A stretch of DNA of 64,000 nucleotides from Scatosoma sp045613545 (lineage in GTDB: Bacteria; Bacillota; Clostridia; Christensenellales; Borkfalkiaceae). This document shows positions 50,753 to 59,383 of this stretch, piece after piece. The translations under genes were made by a program, and so were the position numbers. The first letter of the stretch is position 1, and every line of letters begins with the position of its first letter. The stretch is from assembly GCA_045613545.1 (NCBI GenBank), contig JAZLBD010000016.1, positions 20,811-84,810 on the forward strand, given 5' to 3'. Below the pieces are notes generated by a model, which made no database searches, was not told the origin of the DNA, and was given only the letters and a program-made list of their open reading frames with translations.

Positions 50753-52465
50753 GTGGAAAAGAAGATAGCAATAGAACTCAAAGGGATCACCAAACGCTTT
50801 GCAAACAAATATGCAAACCATAACGTAGATCTTTCCGTTTATCAAGGGGAAATCCTTGCCATTTTAGGGGAAAACGGAAGCGGTAAAACCACGCTTATGA
50901 ATATGATTGCGGGGATTTATTACCCTGACGAGGGTAAAATTTTCGTCGGAGGAGAGGAAGTTTTGATTCGCTCTCCGCAAGACGCGTTCGAGTATAAGAT
51001 TGGTATGATCCACCAACACTTTAAGCTCGTGGACGTGTTCACGGCTGCAGAAAATATTATTCTCGGCGTGAATAACAAAGAAAAATTCAATTTGAAAAAA
51101 GTCAACGAAGAAGTTGCTCTCATTGCGGATAAATACGGTTTCCATATTGATCCGCAAAAGAAAATATATGATATGTCCGTTTCGGAAAAGCAAACGGTGG
51201 AAATCATCAAAGTGCTTTATCGAGGCGCGGATATTTTAATTCTCGACGAGCCGACCGCCGTTTTGACGCCACAAGAAACGGACAAGCTCTTCGACGTTCT
51301 TCGCCGTATGCGCGAGGATGGAAAGTCGATTATTATCATTACTCATAAACTGCACGAAGTGTTGTCCTTGTCCGACAAAGTCGCCGTTCTCCGCAAAGGG
51401 GAATATATCGGCACGGTGGAGACGAAGGACGCCACCGAAAGTTCGCTCACCGAAATGATGGTGGGGGAAAAAGTGGAGCTCAACATCGAAAGAAGCGAAC
51501 CCATCGACTCCGTCGATCGCTTGATCGTGAATGGCTTAAATTGTAAAAATCGCGAGGGCGTAAAAATTTTACACGATGTGTCGTTTACGGCGCGTTCGGG
51601 CGAAATTTTGGGGATCGCAGGTATTGCCGGAAGCGGTCAAAGAGAACTCCTCGAAACAATCGCAGGGCTTCACCACCCCGAAAGCGGGGATATCCTTTTC
51701 CATAACCCTAAAAAAGGAAAACCCGTGACCTTTAATCATAAAACTCTCAAACAAGTAATCGAACTTGCAAGGGCGGGCACGTTCCGTTATGAAAACGGCG
51801 AAACGGTGGATTTTAACGGAATGACGAATGCGGAAATCAAAGCGCTCGTCGAAGAGGGAAAGGTACTGTTCAAGGAAGACGAAATCGTCAATCTCCGCGA
51901 TCGTACCCCTATGGAAATAAGAGAACTCGGCGTGCGGTTTTCGTTCGTGCCGGAAGACAGACTCGGTATGGGTTTGGTCGGGAATATGGACATTACGGAC
52001 AATATGATGCTCCGTTCCTATCAAAAGGGTAGTTCGATGTTCCTCGATCGGAAAAAGCCTGAAAAGCTTGCCAATGAAATCGTGGAGGAACTGAGCGTCG
52101 TCACCCCCGGTATTCACACGCCAGTCAGACGGCTTTCGGGTGGGAACGTGCAAAAGATTTTGGTCGGACGTGAAATTGCGTTTGCCCCCAAAGTACTGAT
52201 GGCGGCTTACCCCGTAAGAGGGCTTGACATCAACGCTTCCTATACGATTTATAACCTTTTGAACAAGCAAAAACAGCAAGGCACGGCGGTCGTGTTCGTC
52301 GGAGAAGATTTGGACGTTTTAATCGACCTTTGCGACAGAATTATGGTCATCGGCGGAGGAAGAGTGACGGGCATCGTTCCAGGACGTGGGGCAAAAAAGG
52401 AAGAAATCGGTCTTTTGATGACGAAAGTGGAAAGCTACGATAAGGAGGAAAACGACAATGCGTGA
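50753..52465 (+). CDS. Nucleoside ABC transporter ATP-binding protein (two ATPase domains)
   Basis: 570 aa, fused pair of ABC domains as in RbsA/NupO-type proteins. First domain: Walker A GENGSGKTTLMNM (about 40-52), SVSEKQTVEIIKVLYRGADILILDEPTAVLTPQE. Second: GIAGSGQRELLETIAGL, then SGGNVQKILVGREIAFAPKVLMAAYPVRGLDINA. About 60 residues longer than the usual 510; the excess sits between the second Walker A and the VPEDRLGMGLV segment (around residues 325-385). GTG start with GGAGG upstream. Overlaps the first permease gene by 8 bases. Confidence 0.93.
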   Translation: MEKKIAIELKGITKRFANKYANHNVDLSVYQGEILAILGENGSGKTTLMNMIAGIYYPDEGKIFVGGEEVLIRSPQDAFEYKIGMIHQHFKLVDVFTAAENIILGVNNKEKFNLKKVNEEVALIADKYGFHIDPQKKIYDMSVSEKQTVEIIKVLYRGADILILDEPTAVLTPQETDKLFDVLRRMREDGKSIIIITHKLHEVLSLSDKVAVLRKGEYIGTVETKDATESSLTEMMVGEKVELNIERSEPIDSVDRLIVNGLNCKNREGVKILHDVSFTARSGEILGIAGIAGSGQRELLETIAGLHHPESGDILFHNPKKGKPVTFNHKTLKQVIELARAGTFRYENGETVDFNGMTNAEIKALVEEGKVLFKEDEIVNLRDRTPMEIRELGVRFSFVPEDRLGMGLVGNMDITDNMMLRSYQKGSSMFLDRKKPEKLANEIVEELSVVTPGIHTPVRRLSGGNVQKILVGREIAFAPKVLMAAYPVRGLDINASYTIYNLLNKQKQQGTAVVFVGEDLDVLIDLCDRIMVIGGGRVTGIVPGRGAKKEEIGLLMTKVESYDKEENDNA

Positions 52466-53600
52466 AGAAACGAAAGTGATTAAAGAACCGCTGTTTCACA
52501 TTATAAAACGCGACTATATGCCGGCAAAAAAATCCCTCCCCATTCGCGTGGGCGCGGTGCTTGGCGCAATCCTCCTTTCTTGTATCCTTTGTGGTATCGT
52601 AGCAGGGGATAACCCGTTCTTTGCAATCACCGCGCTTTTTGACGGGGCGTTTGGAACGGAAAGAAGAATTTGGATTTTGATGCAAGACGCGGCGCTTTTG
52701 CTCACGGTGTCCCTTGCCGTCGTCCCCGCGTTCAAAATGCGCTTTTGGAATTTGGGCGCGAACGGTCAAATCTTGATCGGTTGTTTGGCGACGACCGCTT
52801 GTATGTATTATATGGGCGGAAAGCTTCCCGACGGCATCGTAATCTTGTTTATGGTGCTTTCGAGTATTTTAGCCGGTGCGATTTGGGCGGTGATTCCCGC
52901 TATTTTCAAAGCGTTCTTCAAAACGAATGAATCCCTCTTTACGCTGATGATGAACTATATCGCAACGGGGCTCGTCGGCTACGCCCTCACCTATTGGGCA
53001 AAGGACGGATCGGGGGTGTTGCGACCGATTGCGGACGCGAACATACCGCATATCGTCAATCAATATTTCCTTGCTATTTTGGTGGCGCTCGTCGTCCTTA
53101 TCGCGATGTTTATCTACTTGAAGTATAGTAAGCACGGCTACGAGCTTTCCGTCGTAGGCGAGAGCGAAAATACGGCGAAATATATCGGAATCCGTGTGAA
53201 AAAGGTTATCATTCGAACCTTGCTCGTATCGGGCGCGATTTGCGGGCTTGTAGGCTTGGTGCTCGTCGGTGGGATCAACCATACCGTCAACGAAGAGATG
53301 GCGCGAAATATGGGCTTTACGGCGATTATGGTCACTTGGCTTGCCGAGTTTAATCCGTTCGTGATGGCGGGGGTCTCCCTGTTTATCGTATTCTTGACGA
53401 AAGGGATGGGGCAGGTGCGTAAGGACTTTGGGTTTACGAACGAAGCCCTTTCCAACGTCGTTATTGGAATCGTGTACTTCTTCTTGATTGCAAGCGAATT
53501 CTTCATTCGCTATCAACTCATATTCCGTAAAAAGAAAAAGGCGGAAATGGAGAAAGAAGAGGCAAGCGAAGAAAAAGTGAAAGAGGAGGAGAACGTGTAA
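52458..53600 (+). CDS. Nucleoside ABC transporter permease (first subunit)
   Basis: 380 aa, BPD_transp_2 family, about nine to ten membrane helices. N-terminal cytoplasmic stretch (1-25), then hydrophobic segments; GLVGYALTYWAKDGSGV, HGYELSVVGESENTAKYIGIRVKKVIIRTLLVSGAICGLVGL include the EAA-like coupling region. Ends with a Lys/Glu-rich cytoplasmic tail of about 25 residues. Overlaps both neighbours, so translation is coupled. Confidence 0.93.
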   Translation: MREETKVIKEPLFHIIKRDYMPAKKSLPIRVGAVLGAILLSCILCGIVAGDNPFFAITALFDGAFGTERRIWILMQDAALLLTVSLAVVPAFKMRFWNLGANGQILIGCLATTACMYYMGGKLPDGIVILFMVLSSILAGAIWAVIPAIFKAFFKTNESLFTLMMNYIATGLVGYALTYWAKDGSGVLRPIADANIPHIVNQYFLAILVALVVLIAMFIYLKYSKHGYELSVVGESENTAKYIGIRVKKVIIRTLLVSGAICGLVGLVLVGGINHTVNEEMARNMGFTAIMVTWLAEFNPFVMAGVSLFIVFLTKGMGQVRKDFGFTNEALSNVVIGIVYFFLIASEFFIRYQLIFRKKKKAEMEKEEASEEKVKEEENV

Positions 53601-54571
53601 TGTTTGTAGTATTTATGACGGGAGCGATCTCCATTAGCGTTGTATTCTTGTTTGGCTGTATCGGTGAAATTATCACGGAAAAGGCAGGTCACTTGAACCT
53701 CGGTATTCCGGGGACGATGTGCGTAGGCGCCGCCGGTGGCTGTTGGGGTGTTTCCATTTATATGGGAATGTTGAGCGATCCTTGGAAAGAAGCAAACCTA
53801 TTGCTCGTCGTACTGTTCGCGCTCTTATTTTCGGCGATACTTTCCAGTGTTTGTGGAGGCATTTACGCGCTTTTGACGGTGTCTTTTAGAGCGAACCAAA
53901 ACATTGCCGGTCTTGCTCTCACGACGTTTGGCACGGGGTTTGCGCAATTCTTTATGGACAACCTCGTGGATAAGACCTATCTTCCTGCGGCGGCTAGAAT
54001 TATTTCCAAATCGTTGCCGTTTGCGGAGAAACTCGGCGGGTTTGGAACGATTTTCTTCTCGCACGGGATTTTAGTGTATTTGTCGATTGCCGTCGCCGTG
54101 CTTGCGGCGTTCTTCCTTTCCAAAACGAGAACGGGTTTGCGCCTTCGCGCGATCGGTGAAAATCCTTCCGCGGCAGACGCGGCGGGCATCAATATTACCC
54201 GTTATAAATATTTGGCGATTTTGATAGGAAGCGCGATTTCCGGCTTTGGCGGTATGTTCTATATCCTCGATTACACGAAAGGCAGTTGGGAAACGGCAGC
54301 GGTTATCGAATCGTACGGTTGGCTTTCCGTAGCGCTCGTTATCTTCACTCTTTGGAAACCGGGGATTAGTATTATCGGCTCGATTTTGTTCGGCGCTTTG
54401 TTTATAGCTCCCAGTTTTATCACGGGGATTTCCTTCCCGCAAATGAAACTTTTGAAAATTCTTCCCTACGTCGTCACGATCATCGTGCTTATCTTCACGA
54501 GCGTGCGAGGCAGTAAGGAAAATCAACCGCCGGCAAGCCTAGGACTTTCCTACTTTAGAGAAGAGCGGTAA
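53600..54571 (+). CDS. Nucleoside ABC transporter permease (second subunit)
   Basis: 323 aa, BPD_transp_2 family. FLFGCIGEIITEKAGHLNLGIPGTMCVGAAGG at the start and SKTRTGLRLRAIGENPSAADAAGINITRYKYLAILIGSAISGFGGMFYILDY, the typical cytoplasmic loop and following helix. Forms the channel heterodimer with the preceding permease. Last gene of the operon; terminator follows. Confidence 0.94.
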   Translation: MFVVFMTGAISISVVFLFGCIGEIITEKAGHLNLGIPGTMCVGAAGGCWGVSIYMGMLSDPWKEANLLLVVLFALLFSAILSSVCGGIYALLTVSFRANQNIAGLALTTFGTGFAQFFMDNLVDKTYLPAAARIISKSLPFAEKLGGFGTIFFSHGILVYLSIAVAVLAAFFLSKTRTGLRLRAIGENPSAADAAGINITRYKYLAILIGSAISGFGGMFYILDYTKGSWETAAVIESYGWLSVALVIFTLWKPGISIIGSILFGALFIAPSFITGISFPQMKLLKILPYVVTIIVLIFTSVRGSKENQPPASLGLSYFREER

Positions 54572-54596
54572 AATTTCGTAAAAACGATAGAAGTAA

Positions 54597-54630
54597 AAAC
54601 CACGAATTTGCATTCGTGGTTTTTCTTTTT
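54597..54630 (+). terminator. Intrinsic terminator of the nucleoside transporter operon
   Basis: AAACCACGAA (54597-54606) with TTCGTGGTTT (54613-54622) and a T-rich tail. Confidence 0.9.
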
Positions 54631-54660
54631 TTCGCCAAAAAAACCACCAAACTATACAAA

Positions 54661-54685
54661 TTCGACGGGGAAAGTTCGCTATAAT
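54661..54685 (+). promoter_or_regulatory. Candidate Spo0A-controlled spoIIG promoter
   Basis: TTCGACG (54661-54667), one base from the Spo0A box TTCGACA in reverse form, sits where a -35 box would be; TATAAT follows at 54680-54685. No proper sigma-A -35 is present, as at the spoIIG promoter of Bacillus. Confidence 0.55.
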
Positions 54686-54709
54686 GAGCGTATCGAAAGA
54701 GGTGTGAGT

Positions 54710-55468
54710 ATGCAGACGGTTTATATCGAATGGGTACTAATCGAAAACGGACTTATCGACGGAGGACTTTTAACTCTTTCCCTTTTCCTTACGAGACAAC
54801 CGCGCAAGGGGAAGAATATCTTTGCAGCGTCCATCCTCGGCGGAGCGTTCGCTCTGCTTTTCCCTCTTTTGCCATTAACGAGAGGGCTACAAGTGGGGAT
54901 GAGTTTTCTCTTTGCGACCGTCCTCGTATTTTGCGCGATGGATCACCCTCGAAAAAAGGAATTTTTCTTCACGCTCGGTTGCTTTTATTTGCTGTCTTTT
55001 TCGCTTGCGGGCGGAATACTGTCGGTGCCTTGGAAAGGGGGTGTTTCTCCGACAGCGACCCTTTATTTGGGCTTTTTCTTTTTCCTGTTTTGCGTATGGC
55101 TTTCCCGTGAGTTTTATCGGCGCGGAAAAATAGCGAAAAATCTATACCGTTGTAAGAGTAATGGAGTGACTTTTATTGGGTTTTGGGACAGTGGGAATTT
55201 AGCAAAAGCGCACGGCGTTCCCGTAATTTTCGTCTCGCCTAAACTTTTCTACGCCTTGTTAAACGTCGAGAGGGGAGCGGAAGAAATGACCATTCAAACG
55301 ATGTCGGGGGAAAGGAAGATAAAAATCTTTCCTTGCGACGTGATCGAGATATATTTAGCGCACGAGATACATAAAATAGAAAGGGTGTATATATCCCCCT
55401 CCAAGGCGCTTCCGAGGGCAGGATATGAAGCGATTTTGCAAAGTGAAATGCTAGGCGAGGGAGGATAA
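54710..55468 (+). CDS. spoIIGA: Sporulation sigma-E factor processing peptidase SpoIIGA
   Basis: 252 aa. Five membrane helices in the first 130 residues, then a cytoplasmic aspartic-protease-like half with the catalytic Asp160 in GFWDSGNLAKAHGVPV and PCDVIEIYLAHEI near the end. It removes the pro-sequence of sigma-E in the mother cell. Family members usually show D-T-G-N; here it is D-S-G-N. Followed after 2 bases by sigE. Confidence 0.93.
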   Translation: MQTVYIEWVLIENGLIDGGLLTLSLFLTRQPRKGKNIFAASILGGAFALLFPLLPLTRGLQVGMSFLFATVLVFCAMDHPRKKEFFFTLGCFYLLSFSLAGGILSVPWKGGVSPTATLYLGFFFFLFCVWLSREFYRRGKIAKNLYRCKSNGVTFIGFWDSGNLAKAHGVPVIFVSPKLFYALLNVERGAEEMTIQTMSGERKIKIFPCDVIEIYLAHEIHKIERVYISPSKALPRAGYEAILQSEMLGEGG

Positions 55469-55470
55469 AG

Positions 55471-56178
55471 ATGTTTTTATTAGAGGTAGTGAAAAGTTTT
55501 TTACGGAAAATGGACGCGGAGGAGCTTGTCGATTACATCTGTGGGAGTGAGGCGTTGCCACAACCCTTTTCCAAAGAGGAAGAGGTGGAACTTTTGACCA
55601 AGCTTTCCCGTGGCGAAAACGTGGAGGATATTAAACGAGAACTCATTCAACACAACCTCCGTCTCGTCGTATATATCGCAAGAAAGTTCGATAATACGGG
55701 CGTCGAGAACGACGATTTAGTGTCGATAGGTACGATCGGGCTTATTAAGGCGATCAACTCTTTCGATACGGAAAAAAACATTAAACTCGCTACGTACGCT
55801 TCTCGGTGCATTGAAAACGAAATTTTGATGTATTTACGGCGGACGTCTCGGCTCAAAAGCGAGGTGTCGTTCGACGAACCGTTAAACACCGATTTCGAGG
55901 GAAACGAACTACTCTTATCCGACGTTTTGGGAACGTCTGCGGAAACGGTGTACGGCGGAGTGGAGGCAAACGCCGAGAAAGAGCTCCTAAAAGACGCCCT
56001 AAAAAAACTTTCCGAGCGTGAGCAAAAGATTATGTTCTTGCGGTTTGGGCTTGGCGGTGGGGAAGAAATGACGCAAAAGGACGTGGCGAGTATGCTCGGC
56101 ATTTCGCAAAGCTACATATCCCGTTTAGAGAAAAAAATCATCGTGAGGCTAAAAAAAGAAATTTCCAAAATGGTGTAA
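55471..56178 (+). CDS. sigE: RNA polymerase sporulation sigma factor E (pro-form)
   Basis: 235 aa. N-terminal pro-sequence of about 27 residues (MFLLEVVKSFLRKMDAEELV), then YICGSEALPQPFSKEEE, the region corresponding to the processing junction. Region 2 includes LVVYIARKFDNTGVENDDLVSIGTIGLIKAINSFD; region 4 has MTQKDVASMLGISQSYISRLEKKI. Early mother-cell sigma factor. A terminator follows, then a minus-strand gene separates it from sigG. Confidence 0.97.
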   Translation: MFLLEVVKSFLRKMDAEELVDYICGSEALPQPFSKEEEVELLTKLSRGENVEDIKRELIQHNLRLVVYIARKFDNTGVENDDLVSIGTIGLIKAINSFDTEKNIKLATYASRCIENEILMYLRRTSRLKSEVSFDEPLNTDFEGNELLLSDVLGTSAETVYGGVEANAEKELLKDALKKLSEREQKIMFLRFGLGGGEEMTQKDVASMLGISQSYISRLEKKIIVRLKKEISKMV

Positions 56179-56216
56179 AAGCGCAAGAAGAAAAGTCTTT
56201 TCACAGGGAAATAAAA

Positions 56217-56250
56217 AAAGGTTAGAACGGGTTGTTCTAACCTTTTTGTT
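56217..56250. terminator. Bidirectional terminator between sigE and the glycosidase-like gene
   Basis: Twelve-base arms (56217-56228 and 56234-56245), five-base loop, T runs on both strands. Confidence 0.9.
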
Positions 56251-56262
56251 TCTTTAGACAGT

Positions 56263-58284
56263 TTACTTCGCTTTCTTTTTCAACACGAGGAACGCGCTAC
56301 CATAGGGCGCGATGTAGGGAATCTTGACGTCTTTTCCGTCCATAACCCCTTCGCAACCGATCGCGGAAACGCTTTCAAAACTGCCGTCCGTTTCGATAAC
56401 GCCGTCGAGAATCTCGTCTGCGAAGATATTCCACAAACCGACTACAAGCTCGTTGTCGTCCTCTTTGCAGAGCATATACAAATAGGGATTGCCTTTGCAT
56501 TTCACGGGGAAAGGCTTTCTTTGTATCCATTCGATCGCATCCCAAAGCTGACGTTGTCTGCAATAGCTAAAGAAGGTGTCGCCCCACCAAACCTTTCTAT
56601 AATCACGGTTGTGCATTTGCGTAGCGACGAACGCGAACACCATAAATCTTTGCCCGTCCGCGTTTTCGTATTGATAGGTTGCAGGATATTCGTCTTTAAG
56701 CCCCATACTCTCTTGCATATGGAGGGTCACGCCACCCGTTTCCTTGAAGATGCGATAAGTACTCAAAACTTCCGCGCCCTCTTTGAGGGAGGTTTTGTAA
56801 TATTGTACGGGGTTTCCGCAAGGTTTGTTCAAAATCGAAATATTTTCTTTCGTGAAGTGTTCCACACCCGGTTTTTCTTCGGTGGGCGCATAACTGTTCA
56901 ACCCGACGTCGACGCCTAAATCTTTCAAGATTTTAGCCCCTCGCAAATCGGTGATCACACCGCGAGAGAGTTGTTCCTTGGTAAGGTGACGAGCGTTTTC
57001 GCCAAACGCAATGCAAGCGTAGGGAACGTCGTCGTAGGCGGTGGGGAGGGAGTTGTTCGTCGCCATCACCGATTCGATCGTCAAAAGGACGTCGGAAAGA
57101 TACCATTGTCCGTCCGCGCGATAGTCGGTCAAATCGTTAAATTCTATCGAGCCGAGTCTATCTTGCGTAAGGCAAAGTTGCACGCCCACTTCCTTTTTGC
57201 CTGCGAAAAGTTCGGCTACTTGTTCGTGCTTTTTTTGATTGCGAACATGACGAAGAATATATCCCTCTTCGTAGGTCACGCCCTCGTCGTAGCAGTTCAT
57301 ATATTTGAGGATACCGTCGGAATTGCCGTCCGCGCGCAAAATTTGATCGAGGATTTCCAAATAAGCGGCGGGAACTTTATTACGGGGGCGAGGGAAAGTG
57401 TCGCCCTCTGCCATCGTTTCGATATCCCAGCCTTTGAACCAGTGGATTTCCGTACGGTTGCATTCGATGATCGCGTTCATCGATCTTCCTTCGCCTTCCC
57501 AGTAGGGTGCGCCGGTTAAACGGACGAACGGTCTGGTGTTTCCTGCAACAACTTTTGCCATTTCTTGAATGGTCACGCCGTCCATATCGATGTTTGCGCG
57601 GTTGGTTGCAAGCCCGATTCTAAGCTCGGGATTGACTTTGTCGACGGTTTCTCTCACTTGTTTCAAAAAGCCCAAAATTCCGTCGCGTTTTACGTTCAAC
57701 CATTCTTTTCTATACTTGTTCGGTTTGTCGAAAATAAGAGGAGCGATTTGATCGACTTCGATATCTTCGCCGATTCTCTTTCTGTAATTTGCCATACAAT
57801 TATCGCAACAGCAAACGATATTTTCCAAGTTAAACTCGTTATAGTACAAATCGTCTTCAAAGAGTAATCTTTCAATGCCCGTTTGAGCAATTTTTGCAAC
57901 GTAGCTTGCGAACTCTGCTCTAAACCCCTCGTCGGCAGGGCAGAACGCTCTGTCGTAGAAGAGTTTTTTGGTGGAATCGTAGAACTTTTTCTTGGCGAAT
58001 TTTTCACAACCCTCGCCTTTCAAAAGACCAACGCCTCCGCCGTAGCCGAGCGTAGGGGACATCCAAGCGCTGATTTTAACCCCTCTTTCTTTGAAGAAAT
58101 CAACTTTGGTTTGAAGTTCGGCAATTTCTCTTTTTGCACCCTCTTCGTGGCAGAGAACGTTTTGCATCGTAATGAACAATTCGACGTCGTGTTCTTTGTT
58201 GAGTTTAGCCAAGTATTCCCCGTCGCTTTCCAATCTGTCAAGCGCAAGATCTACCGGAATGGAGATTCTATAATCCTTTCTCAT
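56263..58284 (-). CDS. Putative glycoside-hydrolase-like protein
   Basis: 673 aa, no signal peptide, so cytoplasmic. Exact family not recognised. The first 400 residues have the look of a TIM barrel with catalytic acids: WMSPTLGYGGG, LLFEDDLYYNEFN (about 140-152), a Cys cluster CCCDNC (about 158-163) like the metal site of GH42-type enzymes, LRIGLATNRANIDMDG, and ECNRTEIHWFKGWDIETMAEGDTFPRPR. The second half is beta-rich, as in GH accessory domains. Own promoter with TTGCAT -35; AGGAG precedes the ATG. Inserted between sigE and sigG on the other strand. Confidence 0.78.
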   Translation of the reverse strand: MRKDYRISIPVDLALDRLESDGEYLAKLNKEHDVELFITMQNVLCHEEGAKREIAELQTKVDFFKERGVKISAWMSPTLGYGGGVGLLKGEGCEKFAKKKFYDSTKKLFYDRAFCPADEGFRAEFASYVAKIAQTGIERLLFEDDLYYNEFNLENIVCCCDNCMANYRKRIGEDIEVDQIAPLIFDKPNKYRKEWLNVKRDGILGFLKQVRETVDKVNPELRIGLATNRANIDMDGVTIQEMAKVVAGNTRPFVRLTGAPYWEGEGRSMNAIIECNRTEIHWFKGWDIETMAEGDTFPRPRNKVPAAYLEILDQILRADGNSDGILKYMNCYDEGVTYEEGYILRHVRNQKKHEQVAELFAGKKEVGVQLCLTQDRLGSIEFNDLTDYRADGQWYLSDVLLTIESVMATNNSLPTAYDDVPYACIAFGENARHLTKEQLSRGVITDLRGAKILKDLGVDVGLNSYAPTEEKPGVEHFTKENISILNKPCGNPVQYYKTSLKEGAEVLSTYRIFKETGGVTLHMQESMGLKDEYPATYQYENADGQRFMVFAFVATQMHNRDYRKVWWGDTFFSYCRQRQLWDAIEWIQRKPFPVKCKGNPYLYMLCKEDDNELVVGLWNIFADEILDGVIETDGSFESVSAIGCEGVMDGKDVKIPYIAPYGSAFLVLKKKAK

Positions 58285-58330
58285 CTTTTAGCTCCTAATA
58301 TGTATTCGGCGCATTTTACTACGCGACTTT

Positions 58331-58359
58331 ATTATATCATTATTTCCCACGTAATGCAA
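58331..58359 (-). promoter_or_regulatory. Promoter of the glycosidase-like gene
   Basis: Minus strand TTGCAT (58354-58359), 17-base spacer, TATAAT (58331-58336). The AraC-type regulator gene uses the same TTGCAT-N17-TATAAT form. Confidence 0.82.
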
Positions 58360-58562
58360 GGCTATGGCGCAAAAAATTTGGAAAAATTTTTTGCCTTTTC
58401 CCTCTTTTTTACGGGCAGTTTGAAAAGAGAGAAAAAAGGGTAAACTTAAAAAGGGGGAAGATAGAAAAAATTGGAAAAATTTCCAAACCGCGCGTAAAAA
58501 GAAAAGAAACGCAAATACTAACAAGGTCCTCTCTTTTACCTACTACATAAAAGGAGGAAAGT
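58360..58562 (+). promoter_or_regulatory. Region upstream of sigG
   Basis: No gene. A/T- and purine-rich. GCGTA followed after 16 bases by AAATACTA (about 58497-58522) loosely resembles the forespore sigma-F/G pattern GCATA and CATACTA; AAAGGAGG lies just before sigG. The promoter call is tentative. Confidence 0.3.
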
Positions 58563-59333
58563 ATGCTGAAAAAAGTGGAAATTTGCGGTGTGGATACGGC
58601 AGGACTGCCCAAACTCACGGCGAAAGAAAACGAAGAGCTCATGGTGAAAATCAAACAAGGGGACAAAAAAGCAAGGGAAGAGTTTATCGTGGGAAATATG
58701 CGCCTCGTTTTGTCCCTCGTCAAACGGTTTTGGTCTAAAAACGCGAACGCCGACGACGTGTTTCAAGCGGGTTGCGTGGGGCTTATCAAGTCGATAGACA
58801 ATTTCGATTTGTCCGTGGGCGTGAAGTTTTCCACCTACGCCGTACCGATGATTTTAGGGGAAATCAAACGATATCTACGCGACGGCAATTCTCTTCGGGT
58901 TTCGCGGAGTATCCGCGATATGGCGTATCGCGTTTTGAAAACGAGAGAGAGTATTGAAGAGAGGGACGAAGAGGCGACGATCGAGAAAATTGCGGAGGCA
59001 ATGGAGGTGGCGGAACGAGAGGTCGTGTACGCCTTAGACGCGATTTCCGACCCTATTTCGATATACGAACCGGTGTATAATAAGGCGGGGGATACGTTGC
59101 TTTTAATGGATCAACTCGCCGACGAAAAAAGCTCGGACGAAATTTGGACGGAACACGTGGCGCTTTGCGAGGCGATGCAAAAATTGGGGGATAGGGAAAA
59201 ACGCATCTTGTATCTTCGCTACTATCAAGGTAAAACGCAAACGGAAATTTCCGAAGAAGTAGGCATTTCCCAAGCGCAAGTATCGAGACTAGAAAAAAAC
59301 GCCTTAAACAGCATAAAACTGAATATTTCGTAA
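58563..59333 (+). CDS. sigG: RNA polymerase sporulation sigma factor G
   Basis: 256 aa forespore sigma factor. Starts KVEICGVDTAGLPKL, the SigG hallmark. Region 2: NMRLVLSLVKRFWSKNANADDVFQAGCVGLIKSIDNFDLSVGVKFSTYAVPMILGEIKRYLRDGN; region 4: KTQTEISEEVGISQAQVSRLEKNAL. Usually directly downstream of sigE; here two minus-strand genes flank it. A terminator follows. Confidence 0.97.
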   Translation: MLKKVEICGVDTAGLPKLTAKENEELMVKIKQGDKKAREEFIVGNMRLVLSLVKRFWSKNANADDVFQAGCVGLIKSIDNFDLSVGVKFSTYAVPMILGEIKRYLRDGNSLRVSRSIRDMAYRVLKTRESIEERDEEATIEKIAEAMEVAEREVVYALDAISDPISIYEPVYNKAGDTLLLMDQLADEKSSDEIWTEHVALCEAMQKLGDREKRILYLRYYQGKTQTEISEEVGISQAQVSRLEKNALNSIKLNIS

Positions 59334-59337
59334 AAGA

Positions 59338-59374
59338 AAACCCCGACGATAGAGCGTATCGTCGGGGTTTGGTT
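59338..59374. terminator. Bidirectional terminator after sigG
   Basis: Fourteen-base perfect arms (59338-59351 and 59357-59370). Confidence 0.92.
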
Positions 59375-59383
59375 TATTTTCGA

